Shown here: piece after piece, positions 48,901 through 56,170 of the stretch | How the letters are laid out: every line of letters starts with the position of its first letter | Position numbering within the stretch: the stretch's first letter is position 1 | Source of the DNA: Terrimonas_B sp041743125 | GTDB lineage: Bacteria > Bacteroidota > Bacteroidia > Chitinophagales > Chitinophagaceae | Assembly: GCA_041743125.1 (NCBI GenBank) | Contig: JBGTNK010000045.1 | Location: 18,022 to 82,021 of the forward strand | Reading direction: 5' to 3' | DNA: 64,000 nt | Program-made: the position numbers and the translations under genes | Notes under the pieces: generated by a model | Told to the model about the DNA's origin: nothing | The model's database searches: none | The model's input: only the letters and a program-made list of their open reading frames with translations

Positions 48901-49058
48901 ACTTCAGTTAATGCGGATTGAGGCAATTTCTTTTTTACAAGGTCTTCCACTTTTTTCCAGGCAGGGGCATATTGTTTAATGGCATCCTGGCTGTTGCAAT
49001 TCAAAATAAATAGGCTGAAAAAAGTAACTAAAAGAAGAAAGGGTTTCAATTGTTTCAT
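42948..49058 (-). CDS. Giant bacterial alpha-2-macroglobulin with thioester motif
   Basis: About 2,036 residues from the ATG at 49058. The N-terminus is a signal with Cys21 (FILNC); the Asn before Cys is atypical for a lipobox. Residues about 30-470 form an unusual helical, tetratricopeptide-like region. Then come macroglobulin domains: MG1-like (FFVLNRDNGQPISNASVQVW), MG2 (FIFTDRSIYRPGQTLFFKG), MG3 (VEEYKRPKFYVDYEP), an A2M domain (SFTMPEALTKWKFQALAHT), and the thioester site CAEQ at about residue 1490 (Cys codon 44589-44591). A helical thioester domain and C-terminal receptor-like domain follow. Such proteins trap proteases in the envelope. No neighbouring penicillin-binding protein gene is present, unlike the proteobacterial arrangement. 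Confidence 0.93.
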   Translation of the reverse strand: MKQLKPFLLLVTFFSLFILNCNSQDAIKQYAPAWKKVEDLVKKKLPQSALTEVKKIYALAKKDKQDAQVIKALVYITGLQRENRENNDIFSISEMEKEIAESKEPVADILKSMLAEMYWNYFQQNRWVLYNRTTTSQSRKEDIATWTAADFHKKTGELYLQSIRQDRLLQKISLQLFDAVILKGNMRHLRPTLYDLLAQRALSYFENDERDISRPAYAFEIDEAAAFKPAQEFINKKFSTKDSLSLEYNALLIYQKLLAFHLRDANPDALVDADIHRIQFVKNKSVHPEKEQLYFNAINHIARQYENRPVASQAWYLMAAFYEQQASGYSPFGDTAHRYDRIKAKEICQRILLQKDSSEGKINCYNLLTQINSRQLQFSIEKVNVPELPFRALIEYRNFTQLHLRLIKPGAQLKKLLQDQYGDKYWSGILAAATVRTWEQPLPATNDMQTHNVEIKIDALPQGEYILLAGTDKNFSDKKTLIGARLFYISNISFVNKEDDFFVLNRDNGQPISNASVQVWEQKYDYRQSKYITEKTKLYKTNTNGFFKKEKQTEEAGKRYSNFSYQLDIAYKNDRLFMNDLINDYYYRNNEEPSPKNISTVFIFTDRSIYRPGQTLFFKGIVLNRVKEEKKARANNEYETTIYLRDANARDVDSIKVKTNEYGSFSGKFQLPSTGLNGSFSLYTKNDNGYAGLQVEEYKRPKFYVDYEPLKKTYKVKDSIKITGYAKAYAGNNIDGAPVKYRVVRQPRFIYPWLFWRGWFPPAAPMEIAHGEATTDKDGKFSIDFIAIPDLSIDKKLDPIFDYTVYADITDINGETRSGEQRISVSYKSLIIKTNIPATITADSLKTLSIRTENMNGEFVPAYVKVIITRLKDEQRLIRNRYWERPDQFVMTKEEYLKNFPHDEYDNETDLKSREKGEIVYEKSDSLRAGGDWPLAAAGIAPGAYAVQISSKDKYGEEVSDIKFIELYDEKDNQLNSPKYLWTEGAKPIEPGEKTTVKLGTSADNLFLLQQTDKSTEAREPGSANTNYTYTKLNHEKRSFEFSATEADRGGYGVSWLFVKHNRVYQFNQTITVPWTNKELVIEYATYRDKTLPGSEEKWKLKMTGNKNEKVAAEMLASMYDASLDQFYPHQWNKPSVWPSYYSGRGWNGNQNFAKIESNVKPGVYPDSKFFPKQYDQLISPLYGEVITVGYGRDMDRALTGRAVGLEMAEMKMSPPSIAKDDEVRNEPLPNQQESDSGGVVKAKGKPSFDNSVVQVRKNFKETAFFFPDLKTDEKGGIEFSFTMPEALTKWKFQALAHTKDGALGYSEKEIITQKQLMVQPNAPRFLREGDKIEFSSKIVNLSEKELTGQAELQLIDASTNQPVDGWFNNIMPKQFFTIAAGQSESVKFPMAVPYQFNKVLLWRIIAKADFFSDGEENALPVLSNRMLVTETMSLHMKGAGTKHFSFDKLLKSGNSETLQHYALTVEYTSNPAWYAIQALPYLAEYPYDCAEQTWNRYYANSIASLIANSSPRIRKIFDQWKIADSAAFMSNLQKNQELKAILLEETPWVLQAKTEAEQKKNLALLFDMVRMSKELNNSYEKLKQMQSSNGGFVWFMGGPDDRYMTQYIITGIGHLKKLKGQGDASLEEIVATAIPYLDNKIKKDYDDLLKYKTDLKKYSPDYSIVQYLYMRSFFPEYKISAANTKAYDYFKSRAQLTWTQQNKFMQGMIALALHRSGEKVTPASILKSLKETSIKHEELGMYWKDARRGWFWHEAPVERQALLIEAFQEIEKDIRIVDDMRTWLLKNKQTNNWESTKATAEACYALLIQGTDWLNNEPVVQIKLGKTIISSAGNKKEAGTGYFKKILEGKTVTPELGNISITVSQDPGKDLKGVSSWGGIYWQYFENLDKITNASTPLQLEKKLFVEKNTDRGPVLTPVNDGDILKIGYKIKVRIELRVDRQMEYVHMKDMRASAMEPVNVLSSYKWQGSLGYYETTRDASTHFFFGNLQKGTYVFEYPLFITHTGDFSNGITSIQSMYAPEFSSHSEGIRIRVE

Positions 49059-49522
49059 ATTTGTGATTATAATCGCCGACAAGTTAAAGAATCTTACCTA
49101 TAGCTTAAGATGCGGCTGTAACCCGGATTGCATAACCATCCGTGTATTTTAAGGAATTAATGATCATATTAAGAAAAGTCATTTACAACCCATTTAATTT
49201 AATTCCACAAACCAGTAAAAATCACGCATAGAATATTAATTGTGATAAAGGTTTAATTGGGGGATGAAATGTTTGTTTTCTTTAACAGGGAGCCAGATTT
49301 ATCCATTAAAAGCGAGTATATAAAAGGGATGGTTAAATGGTGGTATCCACAAAATAACATTCTCTTGTAATGCTTACTGAACAAGAGTTGCAGCCACATT
49401 TATGTCATTGAAATTAACTCAACGATTTGCCTTTAACTTTTTGTTCCATGATTTTTTATTCCATGGCATATACTTTGAAATTATTCAGGGGTTGGAACAT
49501 TACTAATTTAAAAACAAAAAGT
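49059..49522. other. Divergent intergenic region without a gene
   Basis: About 460 AT-rich bases between the divergent macroglobulin and DUF4476 genes. No gene, hairpin of note or RNA fold was recognised. An in-frame ATG at 49427 opens a 32-codon extension of the DUF4476 gene, but it is not signal-like and is not favoured. Confidence 0.4.
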
Positions 49523-50428
49523 ATGAAAACATTTTTTACCATCTTCACTTCACTGGTGTTGAGCAGCGCTGTACTTGCAGCTGAAAAGCCATCAGGGATG
49601 CTTACAATTAAATCGGCTGACAATTCCGATATCCGTGTGGAATTAGACGGCCGGCGTTATGAACCCAGGAATAATTCCATTATGTTGCGTGATATTGATG
49701 AAGGCTATCACAATATCAGAATATATAAAGAGAAACGCCGTGGTCTATTTGGAATGAACGGAAATAATTACGAACAGGTGTATAACAACCGGATCAATTT
49801 AAAGAAAAGAACCCACCTTTTAATTACAGTTGAAAGGAACGGACGAATCCATATGCAGGAAAACAGGATGAAAAATGATATAGATAGCCGGGGCAGAGAT
49901 TGGGATAATAGCAGGGACCGCAACAGAGAATGGAATGACAGGAATGACAGGAATGGCCGGAATGACAGGAACGACAGAGATTATGATAGAGATTACGACA
50001 GAGACCATGAAAAAGACCATGACAGAAAATATAATAAGAAAGGAAAGGGAAAGAAGGACAAGAACCATAGCCATAACGGTGAAGAATGTGATTCAGACCA
50101 CAATGGAAAATGGGGCAGTTATGACAGCCATGATGGATATTCTGGGGGTATGAATGACAGCGAATTTCAGAATGTTTTGCAATCAATCAACCGGGAATGG
50201 CTGGAGAGTAACAAATTGAGGTCAGCATTGCAGGTTGTGAAAGCGAACAGAATAACTACCGCCCAGGTAGGGCACATAATGTCAATGTTTAGTATGGAGA
50301 ATAATAAATTGGATTTGGCCAAAGAGGCCTATGCCAATACGGTGGACCAAAGAAATTATCGCCGGCTTTATGATGAATTTAAATATAGCAACAGCAAGTC
50401 TGAGTTGGAAAGATATACCAGTAGATAA
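49523..50428 (+). CDS. DUF4476 protein with a repetitive charged linker
   Basis: About 301 residues from the ATG at 49523, chosen because a proper signal peptide (MKTFFTIFTSLVLSSAVLAA) begins there. The N-terminal part (20-115) looks like a small beta domain of the PEGA kind. Then comes an Asn-, Asp-, Arg- and His-rich linker of about 90 residues, encoded in part by a DNA tandem repeat. The C-terminal DUF4476 domain (about 205-300) has SEFQNVLQSINREWLESNKL and NRITTAQVGHIMSMFS. It is exported, and its function is unknown. A strong terminator lies 23 bases downstream. Confidence 0.88.
   Translation: MKTFFTIFTSLVLSSAVLAAEKPSGMLTIKSADNSDIRVELDGRRYEPRNNSIMLRDIDEGYHNIRIYKEKRRGLFGMNGNNYEQVYNNRINLKKRTHLLITVERNGRIHMQENRMKNDIDSRGRDWDNSRDRNREWNDRNDRNGRNDRNDRDYDRDYDRDHEKDHDRKYNKKGKGKKDKNHSHNGEECDSDHNGKWGSYDSHDGYSGGMNDSEFQNVLQSINREWLESNKLRSALQVVKANRITTAQVGHIMSMFSMENNKLDLAKEAYANTVDQRNYRRLYDEFKYSNSKSELERYTSR
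49932..50012 (+). repeat. Short in-frame tandem repeat inside the DUF4476 gene
   Basis: Five 9-base units like GGAATGACA (49932-49976) are followed by three 12-base units like GAGATTACGACA (49977-50012, the last degenerate). Units are multiples of three, so copy-number change would keep the reading frame and alter only the length of the charged linker. Confidence 0.8.
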
Positions 50429-50451
50429 TAATTATTTTCCAATTTAAAACA

Positions 50452-50486
50452 AAAAAATGCATCTTCAATTGGAGGATGCATTTTTT
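50452..50486. terminator. Strong bidirectional terminator
   Basis: A perfect 12-base stem, AAAAAATGCATC (50452-50463) with its complement (50475-50486), and an 11-base loop. A and T runs are built into the arms, so it can stop transcripts from both the DUF4476 gene and the convergent sucD gene. Confidence 0.85.
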
Positions 50487-50514
50487 ATGAGAACGGTTTT
50501 TGGAATTAGTTTTT

Positions 50515-51399
50515 TCAGGAATGGACAGGAGACATCACTTCCGCCATTTTTTTTCCGATATCTGCCGGGCTGCTTACTACATGGATACCGCATTCTGCCA
50601 TGATCTTCATTTTCGCCGCTGCCGTATCATCAGCTCCACCAACTATTGCTCCGGCATGACCCATGCGGCGACCGGGAGGTGCTGTCTGGCCGGCTATAAA
50701 TCCAACAACTGGTTTTTTATTGCCGCTGTCTTTGATCCAATTGGCAGCCTCAGCTTCCATGCCTCCACCAATTTCACCAATCATAACAATGGCATCAGTT
50801 TCCGGATCATTCATAAATAACTCCACAGCTTCTTTTGTAGGTGTGCCAATAATCGGATCTCCCCCGATACCAATAGCGGTGGAAATTCCCAAACCAGCTT
50901 TTGCAACCTGGTCTGCTGCTTCGTATGTTAGTGTACCTGATTTTGAAACAATGCCTATACGGCCTTTTTTGAATACAAAACCGGGCATAATGCCCACTTT
51001 ACATTCATTGGCCGTAATAATGCCGGGGCAATTGGGTCCTATCAGCCTGGTATCTTTGCCCAACAAATAATTTTTCACTTTCACCATATCCTGTACAGGG
51101 ATACCTTCAGTAATACAAACCACCAGTTTGATACCAGCATCAGCGGCTTCCATTATAGCATCGGCTGCAAATGCAGGAGGTACAAAGATGATGCTTGTAT
51201 CTGCACCGGTTTGTTTTACACAATCAGCTACCGTATTAAATACAGGCTTGTCAAGATGTGTATTTCCTCCTTTGCCGGGAGTTACTCCTCCCACCAAATT
51301 GGTGCCATATTCAATCATTTGGGTGGCATGAAAAGTGCCTTCAGTACCGGTAAAACCCTGAACTAAAACTTTTGAATTTTTATTGACAAGAATACTCAT
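50515..51399 (-). CDS. sucD: Succinyl-CoA synthetase alpha subunit
   Basis: Alpha subunit of the citric-acid-cycle enzyme that interconverts succinyl-CoA and succinate with formation of ATP or GTP. It has 294 residues. The CoA-binding start is LVQGFTGTEGTFHATQMIEYG, and the phosphorylated histidine is His248 in RRMGHAGAIVGG. The beta subunit gene is not next to it, so sucC lies elsewhere. A short leader and a near-consensus promoter precede it. Confidence 0.98.
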   Translation of the reverse strand: MSILVNKNSKVLVQGFTGTEGTFHATQMIEYGTNLVGGVTPGKGGNTHLDKPVFNTVADCVKQTGADTSIIFVPPAFAADAIMEAADAGIKLVVCITEGIPVQDMVKVKNYLLGKDTRLIGPNCPGIITANECKVGIMPGFVFKKGRIGIVSKSGTLTYEAADQVAKAGLGISTAIGIGGDPIIGTPTKEAVELFMNDPETDAIVMIGEIGGGMEAEAANWIKDSGNKKPVVGFIAGQTAPPGRRMGHAGAIVGGADDTAAAKMKIMAECGIHVVSSPADIGKKMAEVMSPVHS

Positions 51400-51418
51400 A
51401 AGCTGTAATTAAATGGGG

Positions 51419-51448
51419 CAAAAGTAAGGGATTGTATTGAGTTTATAA
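51419..51448 (-). promoter_or_regulatory. Bacteroidota-type promoter of sucD
   Basis: Reading leftward: TTA at 51448-51446 in place of TTG, 19 bases, then TACTTTTG at 51426-51419, a full match to TAnnTTTG. The start codon is 20 bases downstream of the -7 box. Confidence 0.6.
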
Positions 51449-51563
51449 TTGGAGGCTGCTGTTTTTGAAAAAGGTCAGGTGATGCGAACTAAAAAACTGT
51501 GAGGACCTCCTGTTTTTATATATCCGGGGCTGTAATTCAGCGGGGAATAAAAAAAACAAGGCC

Positions 51564-52373
51564 TTACTTCATCAATTCATCCATATTCCTGTTTTCAGGA
51601 ATTTTACCTGATTCCTCCAGCATACGCATTTCTTTTGCATCACGTAAAAAGTCTGAGGCAAAAATAAAATCATTGAGACGTTGATTTTTACTGAAGATGA
51701 TTTGTTTATTGGTGCCTTCCCATTCTTTATCGCCCAGGTACATATACAATATAGAATTACCGATTTCCATCACGCTATTCATATCGTGAGTATTGATCAC
51801 GGTAATCATATTATACTCCAGTGTTATTTCCTTTATCAGTTTGTCTATCACTAAAGAAGTTTGCGGGTCCAATCCGGAATTAGGCTCATCGCAAAAAAGA
51901 TATTTTGGATTCAGAACTATCGCCCTGGCAAGGGCTACCCTTTTCTTCATTCCCCCACTTACTTCTGATGGAAATTTTTTGTTTGCATCTACCAGGTTCA
52001 CCCTGTCTAATACTTCATTTACCCTTTTTAATTTTTTGCCATAGTTGTCTTTTGTAAACATATCCAGGGGAAACATTACATTTTGCTGCACCGTCTGGCT
52101 ATCAAATAAAGCTGAGCCCTGGAATAACATGCCTATTTCTTTCCTTATCTCCGTTTTTTCGTCACCATTCATCGTGGTGAAATTTTTACCGCTGTATAAC
52201 ACTTCACCGCTATCGGGGGTAAATAAACCCACCATACACTTCATCAATACGGTTTTTCCGCTTCCACTTGAACCAATGATCAGGTTGCATTGTCCTGAAT
52301 TCATTGTTGTGCTTACATCATTGATAACGACCTTATCTCCAAAACTCTTTCTTAAATTTTTTACTTCTATCAT
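51564..52373 (-). CDS. ABC transporter ATP-binding protein, MlaF-like
   Basis: A 269-residue ATPase of the Mla phospholipid transport type. Walker A GSSGSGKT (34-41), signature VSGGMKKRVALARAI, Walker B YLFCDEPNSGLDP. The GMKKR form of the signature is typical of MlaF. It pairs with the MlaE permease encoded upstream, separated by 229 bases. The system moves lipids between the two membranes. It ends about 165 bases upstream of the sucD start, in the same direction. Confidence 0.93.
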   Translation of the reverse strand: MIEVKNLRKSFGDKVVINDVSTTMNSGQCNLIIGSSGSGKTVLMKCMVGLFTPDSGEVLYSGKNFTTMNGDEKTEIRKEIGMLFQGSALFDSQTVQQNVMFPLDMFTKDNYGKKLKRVNEVLDRVNLVDANKKFPSEVSGGMKKRVALARAIVLNPKYLFCDEPNSGLDPQTSLVIDKLIKEITLEYNMITVINTHDMNSVMEIGNSILYMYLGDKEWEGTNKQIIFSKNQRLNDFIFASDFLRDAKEMRMLEESGKIPENRNMDELMK

Positions 52374-52602
52374 ATTGAATCCTCCAAATTCTCCCTGGTG
52401 GAAGCATTCCCTTCGTTTACAACGGAAGACGGAAAGGAATGAAACTTTTTATGAAACTAACAATGTGTTGAATAAAGTAACCATAACATCCTGTGATCAG
52501 AAGAAAAGTTTTTGAAAAAAAATTACCTCCAACATTATTCAACCTCAACAAATAAAGAACTAATAACTGCTACAAATAAAACCGTGCCCTTAAAAAATAT
52601 TA
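52374..52602 (-). other. Spacer between MlaE and MlaF genes
   Basis: 229 bases, unusually long for this normally tight pair. It holds a small bulged hairpin (CTTCGTT/AACGGAAG) near 52412-52429 and no gene. A separate promoter for the ATPase gene is possible. Confidence 0.4.
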
Positions 52603-53340
52603 TTAGAGCAGCAGGGCTGATAATATATAATCTGAGAACAATAGCATAACACAACTTACTACCACCGCTTTGGTGCTTGCCTTTCCGATCTCCAGTGCAC
52701 CACCTTCCACATAATAGCCGAAAAAGGAGGATATGCTGCAAATGAGAAAAGCAAAAGTGTATGATTTAGCCAAAGCAAAAAATACGTTATAGGGAATAAA
52801 TGACTCCCGTAATCCTTTATCAAATGTTTCTGCCGGTACAATTCCTGTCAGGTCGCCTGCTAACCGGCCTCCCCAGATCCCCAGCGCCATAGCGATCGCT
52901 ATCAGCAAAGGGATCATTAATAAACCCGCCAATATTTTAGGCATAATCAAATAGGATTTTGTATTAATGCCCATTATCTCCAGGGCGTCAATCTGCTCAC
53001 TCACTCTCATATTGCCTAATTCACTGGCGATCTTGCTTCCTACCACCCCGGCAAGAACAATACAGGTTAGCGTAGGTGCAAATTCCAATATAACGGTGTC
53101 TCTTACAATCTGTGCAATGATACTGGGAGAAAGGAGAGGAGAAACTAACTGGTAGGCTGTTTGCAAAGTGGACACAGCACCTATAAAAACTGAAATGATA
53201 GCGACAATTCCTAGCGAGCCGATGCCAATATCATTGCATTGGTGCATAAATTCCTTCCAATACATTTTACCATTTTCCGGCCTGGAAAACATGCCTTTTA
53301 ACATCAACAGGAAACGGCCTAAGTCTTTTATAATTTTCAT
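52603..53340 (-). CDS. ABC transporter permease, MlaE-like
   Basis: A 245-residue membrane permease of the MlaE family with about five helices. Family landmarks: VAIISVFIGAVSTLQTAYQL, EFAPTLTCIVLAGVVGSKIASELGNMR, and EQIDALEIMGINTKSYLIMPKI. It works with the ATPase encoded downstream in lipid transport that keeps outer-membrane asymmetry. The substrate-binding MlaD gene is not found beside it. Reads leftward from 53340. Confidence 0.95.
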   Translation of the reverse strand: MKIIKDLGRFLLMLKGMFSRPENGKMYWKEFMHQCNDIGIGSLGIVAIISVFIGAVSTLQTAYQLVSPLLSPSIIAQIVRDTVILEFAPTLTCIVLAGVVGSKIASELGNMRVSEQIDALEIMGINTKSYLIMPKILAGLLMIPLLIAIAMALGIWGGRLAGDLTGIVPAETFDKGLRESFIPYNVFFALAKSYTFAFLICSISSFFGYYVEGGALEIGKASTKAVVVSCVMLLFSDYILSALLL

Positions 53341-53472
53341 TCGGGAAATTAAACTGTAAAATAAGAAAAGTTTGCGGTTTGCTAATGGAATCCCTGACTG
53401 GCTTTGGAGCCGTTTTCATGCCAGGCAAGAATACCCGGATTGAAAACGCTTTTTCCCTGTTATGGATAGCCG

Positions 53473-55821
53473 CTAAATATCCCTGCTTACTTTTTTAAAT
53501 CGTTTCCACCAGATTGATTTTGTAACTATTTCTTCTGTTGGTGAATTGGTGCATTTGATCTGGGCATCTACTACTGCTATCAATGCCATATTAATAATAC
53601 TGTCAACCGAACTTCCGAGTTGTAAGACATGAACCGGTTTTTTTAAACCCAATAATACCGGACCAATAGCATCGGAGCCACCCAGCTCCTTTAATATATT
53701 ATAGGTGATATTGCCTGAAGCCAGGTTGGGAAAGACCAGGGTGTTTACATCTTTATCAACCAGCTCAGAAAACGGATAATTCTCTTTTAGCAATTCTTTG
53801 TTGAATGCCACATTGGCCTGCATTTCCCCGTCCACTATCAGGGACGGCATGTTTTTCTTCACTATCTCTCTTGCTTCAGCTACCAGTCTTGCCTCAGGTG
53901 AATTGCTGCTTCCAAAATTGGAATAACTAAGCATGGCGATTCTGGGAATGATATTAAAGTACCGAACCTGCTTGGCCACCAACAACGTTATTTCCGCCAG
54001 TTCCTGGGCTGTAGGATTGAAGTTGACAGTTGTGTCTGCTAAAAACAGAGGGCCCTTTTTCGTCATCATCATATACATTCCGGCAATCTTATTTACACCT
54101 TCTTCGGTTCCGATAATATGTAAAGCAGGTCGAATGGTATCCGGATAATTTTTTGTTAACCCGGATATCATGGCATCAGCATCTCCGCATTCCACCATCA
54201 TGCATCCAAAATGGTTGCGGTCTGTCATTATCTTTTTTGCCTCGTGTGCATTAAAACCTCTCCGGTTCCTTTTTTGGAAAAATATTTCCGCATATTGTTT
54301 TCTTTTCTCTTCCGTGCTATCACTTCGGGGGTCCAGCACTGGCAGTCCTTCAATGTCAATATTATTTGCGAGTGCTATCGTTTTGATCTTTGTCTCATCC
54401 CCCAATAATATTGGATAGGCTATGCCTTCATCAAAAGCCACCGTAGCCGCTTTTAAGATTTTTATGTTATCCGCTTCTGCAAAAACAATTCTCTTAGGAT
54501 TGCGCCGGGCCTTATTTCCAATGGCCCGCATGATCTGGTTGTCAATGCCGAGACGATTATTGAGTTCCGCGGCATAGGCATCCCAATCAGTAATAGGATG
54601 CTGCGCCACTCCGCTTTCCATGGCAGCCCGGGCTACGGCAGGAGAAATGGTGGACAGCAACCGGGGATCTACAGGTTTGGGTATAATATAATTAGGGCCA
54701 TAAAAGATGGTCTTTTCATTATAAGCCAGGTTAACGATATCCGGGACGGGAGTTCTTGCGAGTTCCGCCAATGCATTTACAGCAGCCATTTTCATAGCTT
54801 CATTAATTTGGGTAGCTCTAACGTCAAGAGCGCCGCGAAAAATATAGGGAAAACCCAATACATTGTTCACCTGGTTAGGATAATCGCTTCTGCCCGTAGC
54901 CATGATAACATCTTTTCTGGCTGATGTCGCATCTTCCCAACTTATCTCAGGATCAGGGTTAGCCATGGCAAATACGATGGGGTTTTTTGCCATGGATTTG
55001 ATCATGTCTTTCGTTAATACATTGCCTGCACTTAATCCAATAAAAACATCCGCATTCTTCATCGCTTCTTCTAAAGAAATTTCACCTTTTGCAGTAGCAA
55101 ATTTCGATTTAAGTTCGTCCAGGTCTGATCGGTCTTTATGTATTGATCCTTTGCGGTCAAACATGATAAAATTTTCAAATTTGGCGCCTAAGGCTACATA
55201 TAATTGGGTACAAGCCATGGCGGCGGCACCCGCTCCATTGACGATAAATTTTACCTTGTCAATTTTTTTCTTCTGAATATCCAGTGCATTTAAAAGAGCA
55301 GCGGCACTGATGATGGCAGTTCCATGCTGGTCATCGTGCATCACCGGTATACTCATCGTTTCCTTAAGCGTCTTTTCAATATAAAAACATTCAGGTGCTT
55401 TGATGTCTTCAAGGTTGATGCCTCCAAATGTGGGTTCCAGCGCCTTTACGATCTGAACAAATTTTACCGGGTCCTTTTCATCTATCTCAATATCGAATAC
55501 ATCAATATCGGCAAAGATCTTAAAGAGCACACCCTTTCCTTCCATTACCGGTTTGCCAGCCTCAGGTCCAATATCTCCCAGGCCCAAAACTGCTGTTCCA
55601 TTGCTGATAACACCCACCAGGTTTCCCTTGGCTGTGTATTTATAAACATCTTCTTTATTTAAGGCTATTTCTTTGCAAGGTTCTGCTACTCCCGGGGAAT
55701 AAGCAAGGGAGAGATCTCGTTGGGTTTTGGCATCCTTTGTTGGGACTACTTCTATTTTTCCTGGTCTTCCTTTTGAATGATAATCTAAAGCCTGTTGCTT
55801 GCGTAAGTCATTTTTGTCCAT
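53473..55821 (-). CDS. maeB: NADP-dependent malic enzyme with phosphotransacetylase-like domain
   Basis: Oxidative decarboxylation of malate to pyruvate with NADP, feeding pyruvate and NADPH. The 782-residue protein is the long form: N-terminal malic domain (about 1-430, with SLAYSPGVAEPCKEI, GLGDIGPEAGKPVMEGK and NAT-like FIVNGAGAAAMACTQLY) and a C-terminal phosphate acetyltransferase-like domain (about 435-770, IVFAEADNIKILKAA). In E. coli MaeB the second domain is regulatory and not catalytic. Single gene, leftward. Confidence 0.96.
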   Translation of the reverse strand: MDKNDLRKQQALDYHSKGRPGKIEVVPTKDAKTQRDLSLAYSPGVAEPCKEIALNKEDVYKYTAKGNLVGVISNGTAVLGLGDIGPEAGKPVMEGKGVLFKIFADIDVFDIEIDEKDPVKFVQIVKALEPTFGGINLEDIKAPECFYIEKTLKETMSIPVMHDDQHGTAIISAAALLNALDIQKKKIDKVKFIVNGAGAAAMACTQLYVALGAKFENFIMFDRKGSIHKDRSDLDELKSKFATAKGEISLEEAMKNADVFIGLSAGNVLTKDMIKSMAKNPIVFAMANPDPEISWEDATSARKDVIMATGRSDYPNQVNNVLGFPYIFRGALDVRATQINEAMKMAAVNALAELARTPVPDIVNLAYNEKTIFYGPNYIIPKPVDPRLLSTISPAVARAAMESGVAQHPITDWDAYAAELNNRLGIDNQIMRAIGNKARRNPKRIVFAEADNIKILKAATVAFDEGIAYPILLGDETKIKTIALANNIDIEGLPVLDPRSDSTEEKRKQYAEIFFQKRNRRGFNAHEAKKIMTDRNHFGCMMVECGDADAMISGLTKNYPDTIRPALHIIGTEEGVNKIAGMYMMMTKKGPLFLADTTVNFNPTAQELAEITLLVAKQVRYFNIIPRIAMLSYSNFGSSNSPEARLVAEAREIVKKNMPSLIVDGEMQANVAFNKELLKENYPFSELVDKDVNTLVFPNLASGNITYNILKELGGSDAIGPVLLGLKKPVHVLQLGSSVDSIINMALIAVVDAQIKCTNSPTEEIVTKSIWWKRFKKVSRDI

Positions 55822-56170
55822 ACAGGATTATTATGTTGGTTTTTCCCATCTTCAATGAGCGGGGTTGCAAGGTACAAAAATATAATTGCGGAAGGTTTTA
55901 TTGAGGTCTTAATGGTTCCAGATGTGAGCATTAGACTTTAATTTGCCCACTCCATTTTTTTTAATCTGCTCAAGGTTAATACAGGATATAATATAGTGGT
56001 CTTAACTTTTCGTTTGGGCTATTCCCATTTTTTGTTAAATATTATTTCCTTTTTATTTGTAGCATAATGTTTGAATTTATGCCGGGATTGTTAAAGTTGC
56101 CGCATATTGTTATTTCCGGCATCTGTTTAAACTGAGATTTCGTTAATTAATTATCACAATATATCTGACT
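55822..56170. other. Divergent promoter region without a gene
   Basis: 349 AT-rich bases between the malic enzyme and S41 protease genes. Leftward TACCTTG near 55868-55874 resembles a -7 box with one base missing, without a matching -33 box. Nothing else recognisable. Confidence 0.4.

Noticed and set aside
49820..50186. Leftward hydrophobic open frames opposite the DUF4476 linker
   Set aside because: Their Ile/Val/Pro or His/Cys-rich repeats are the complement of the tandem repeat, an artefact of composition.
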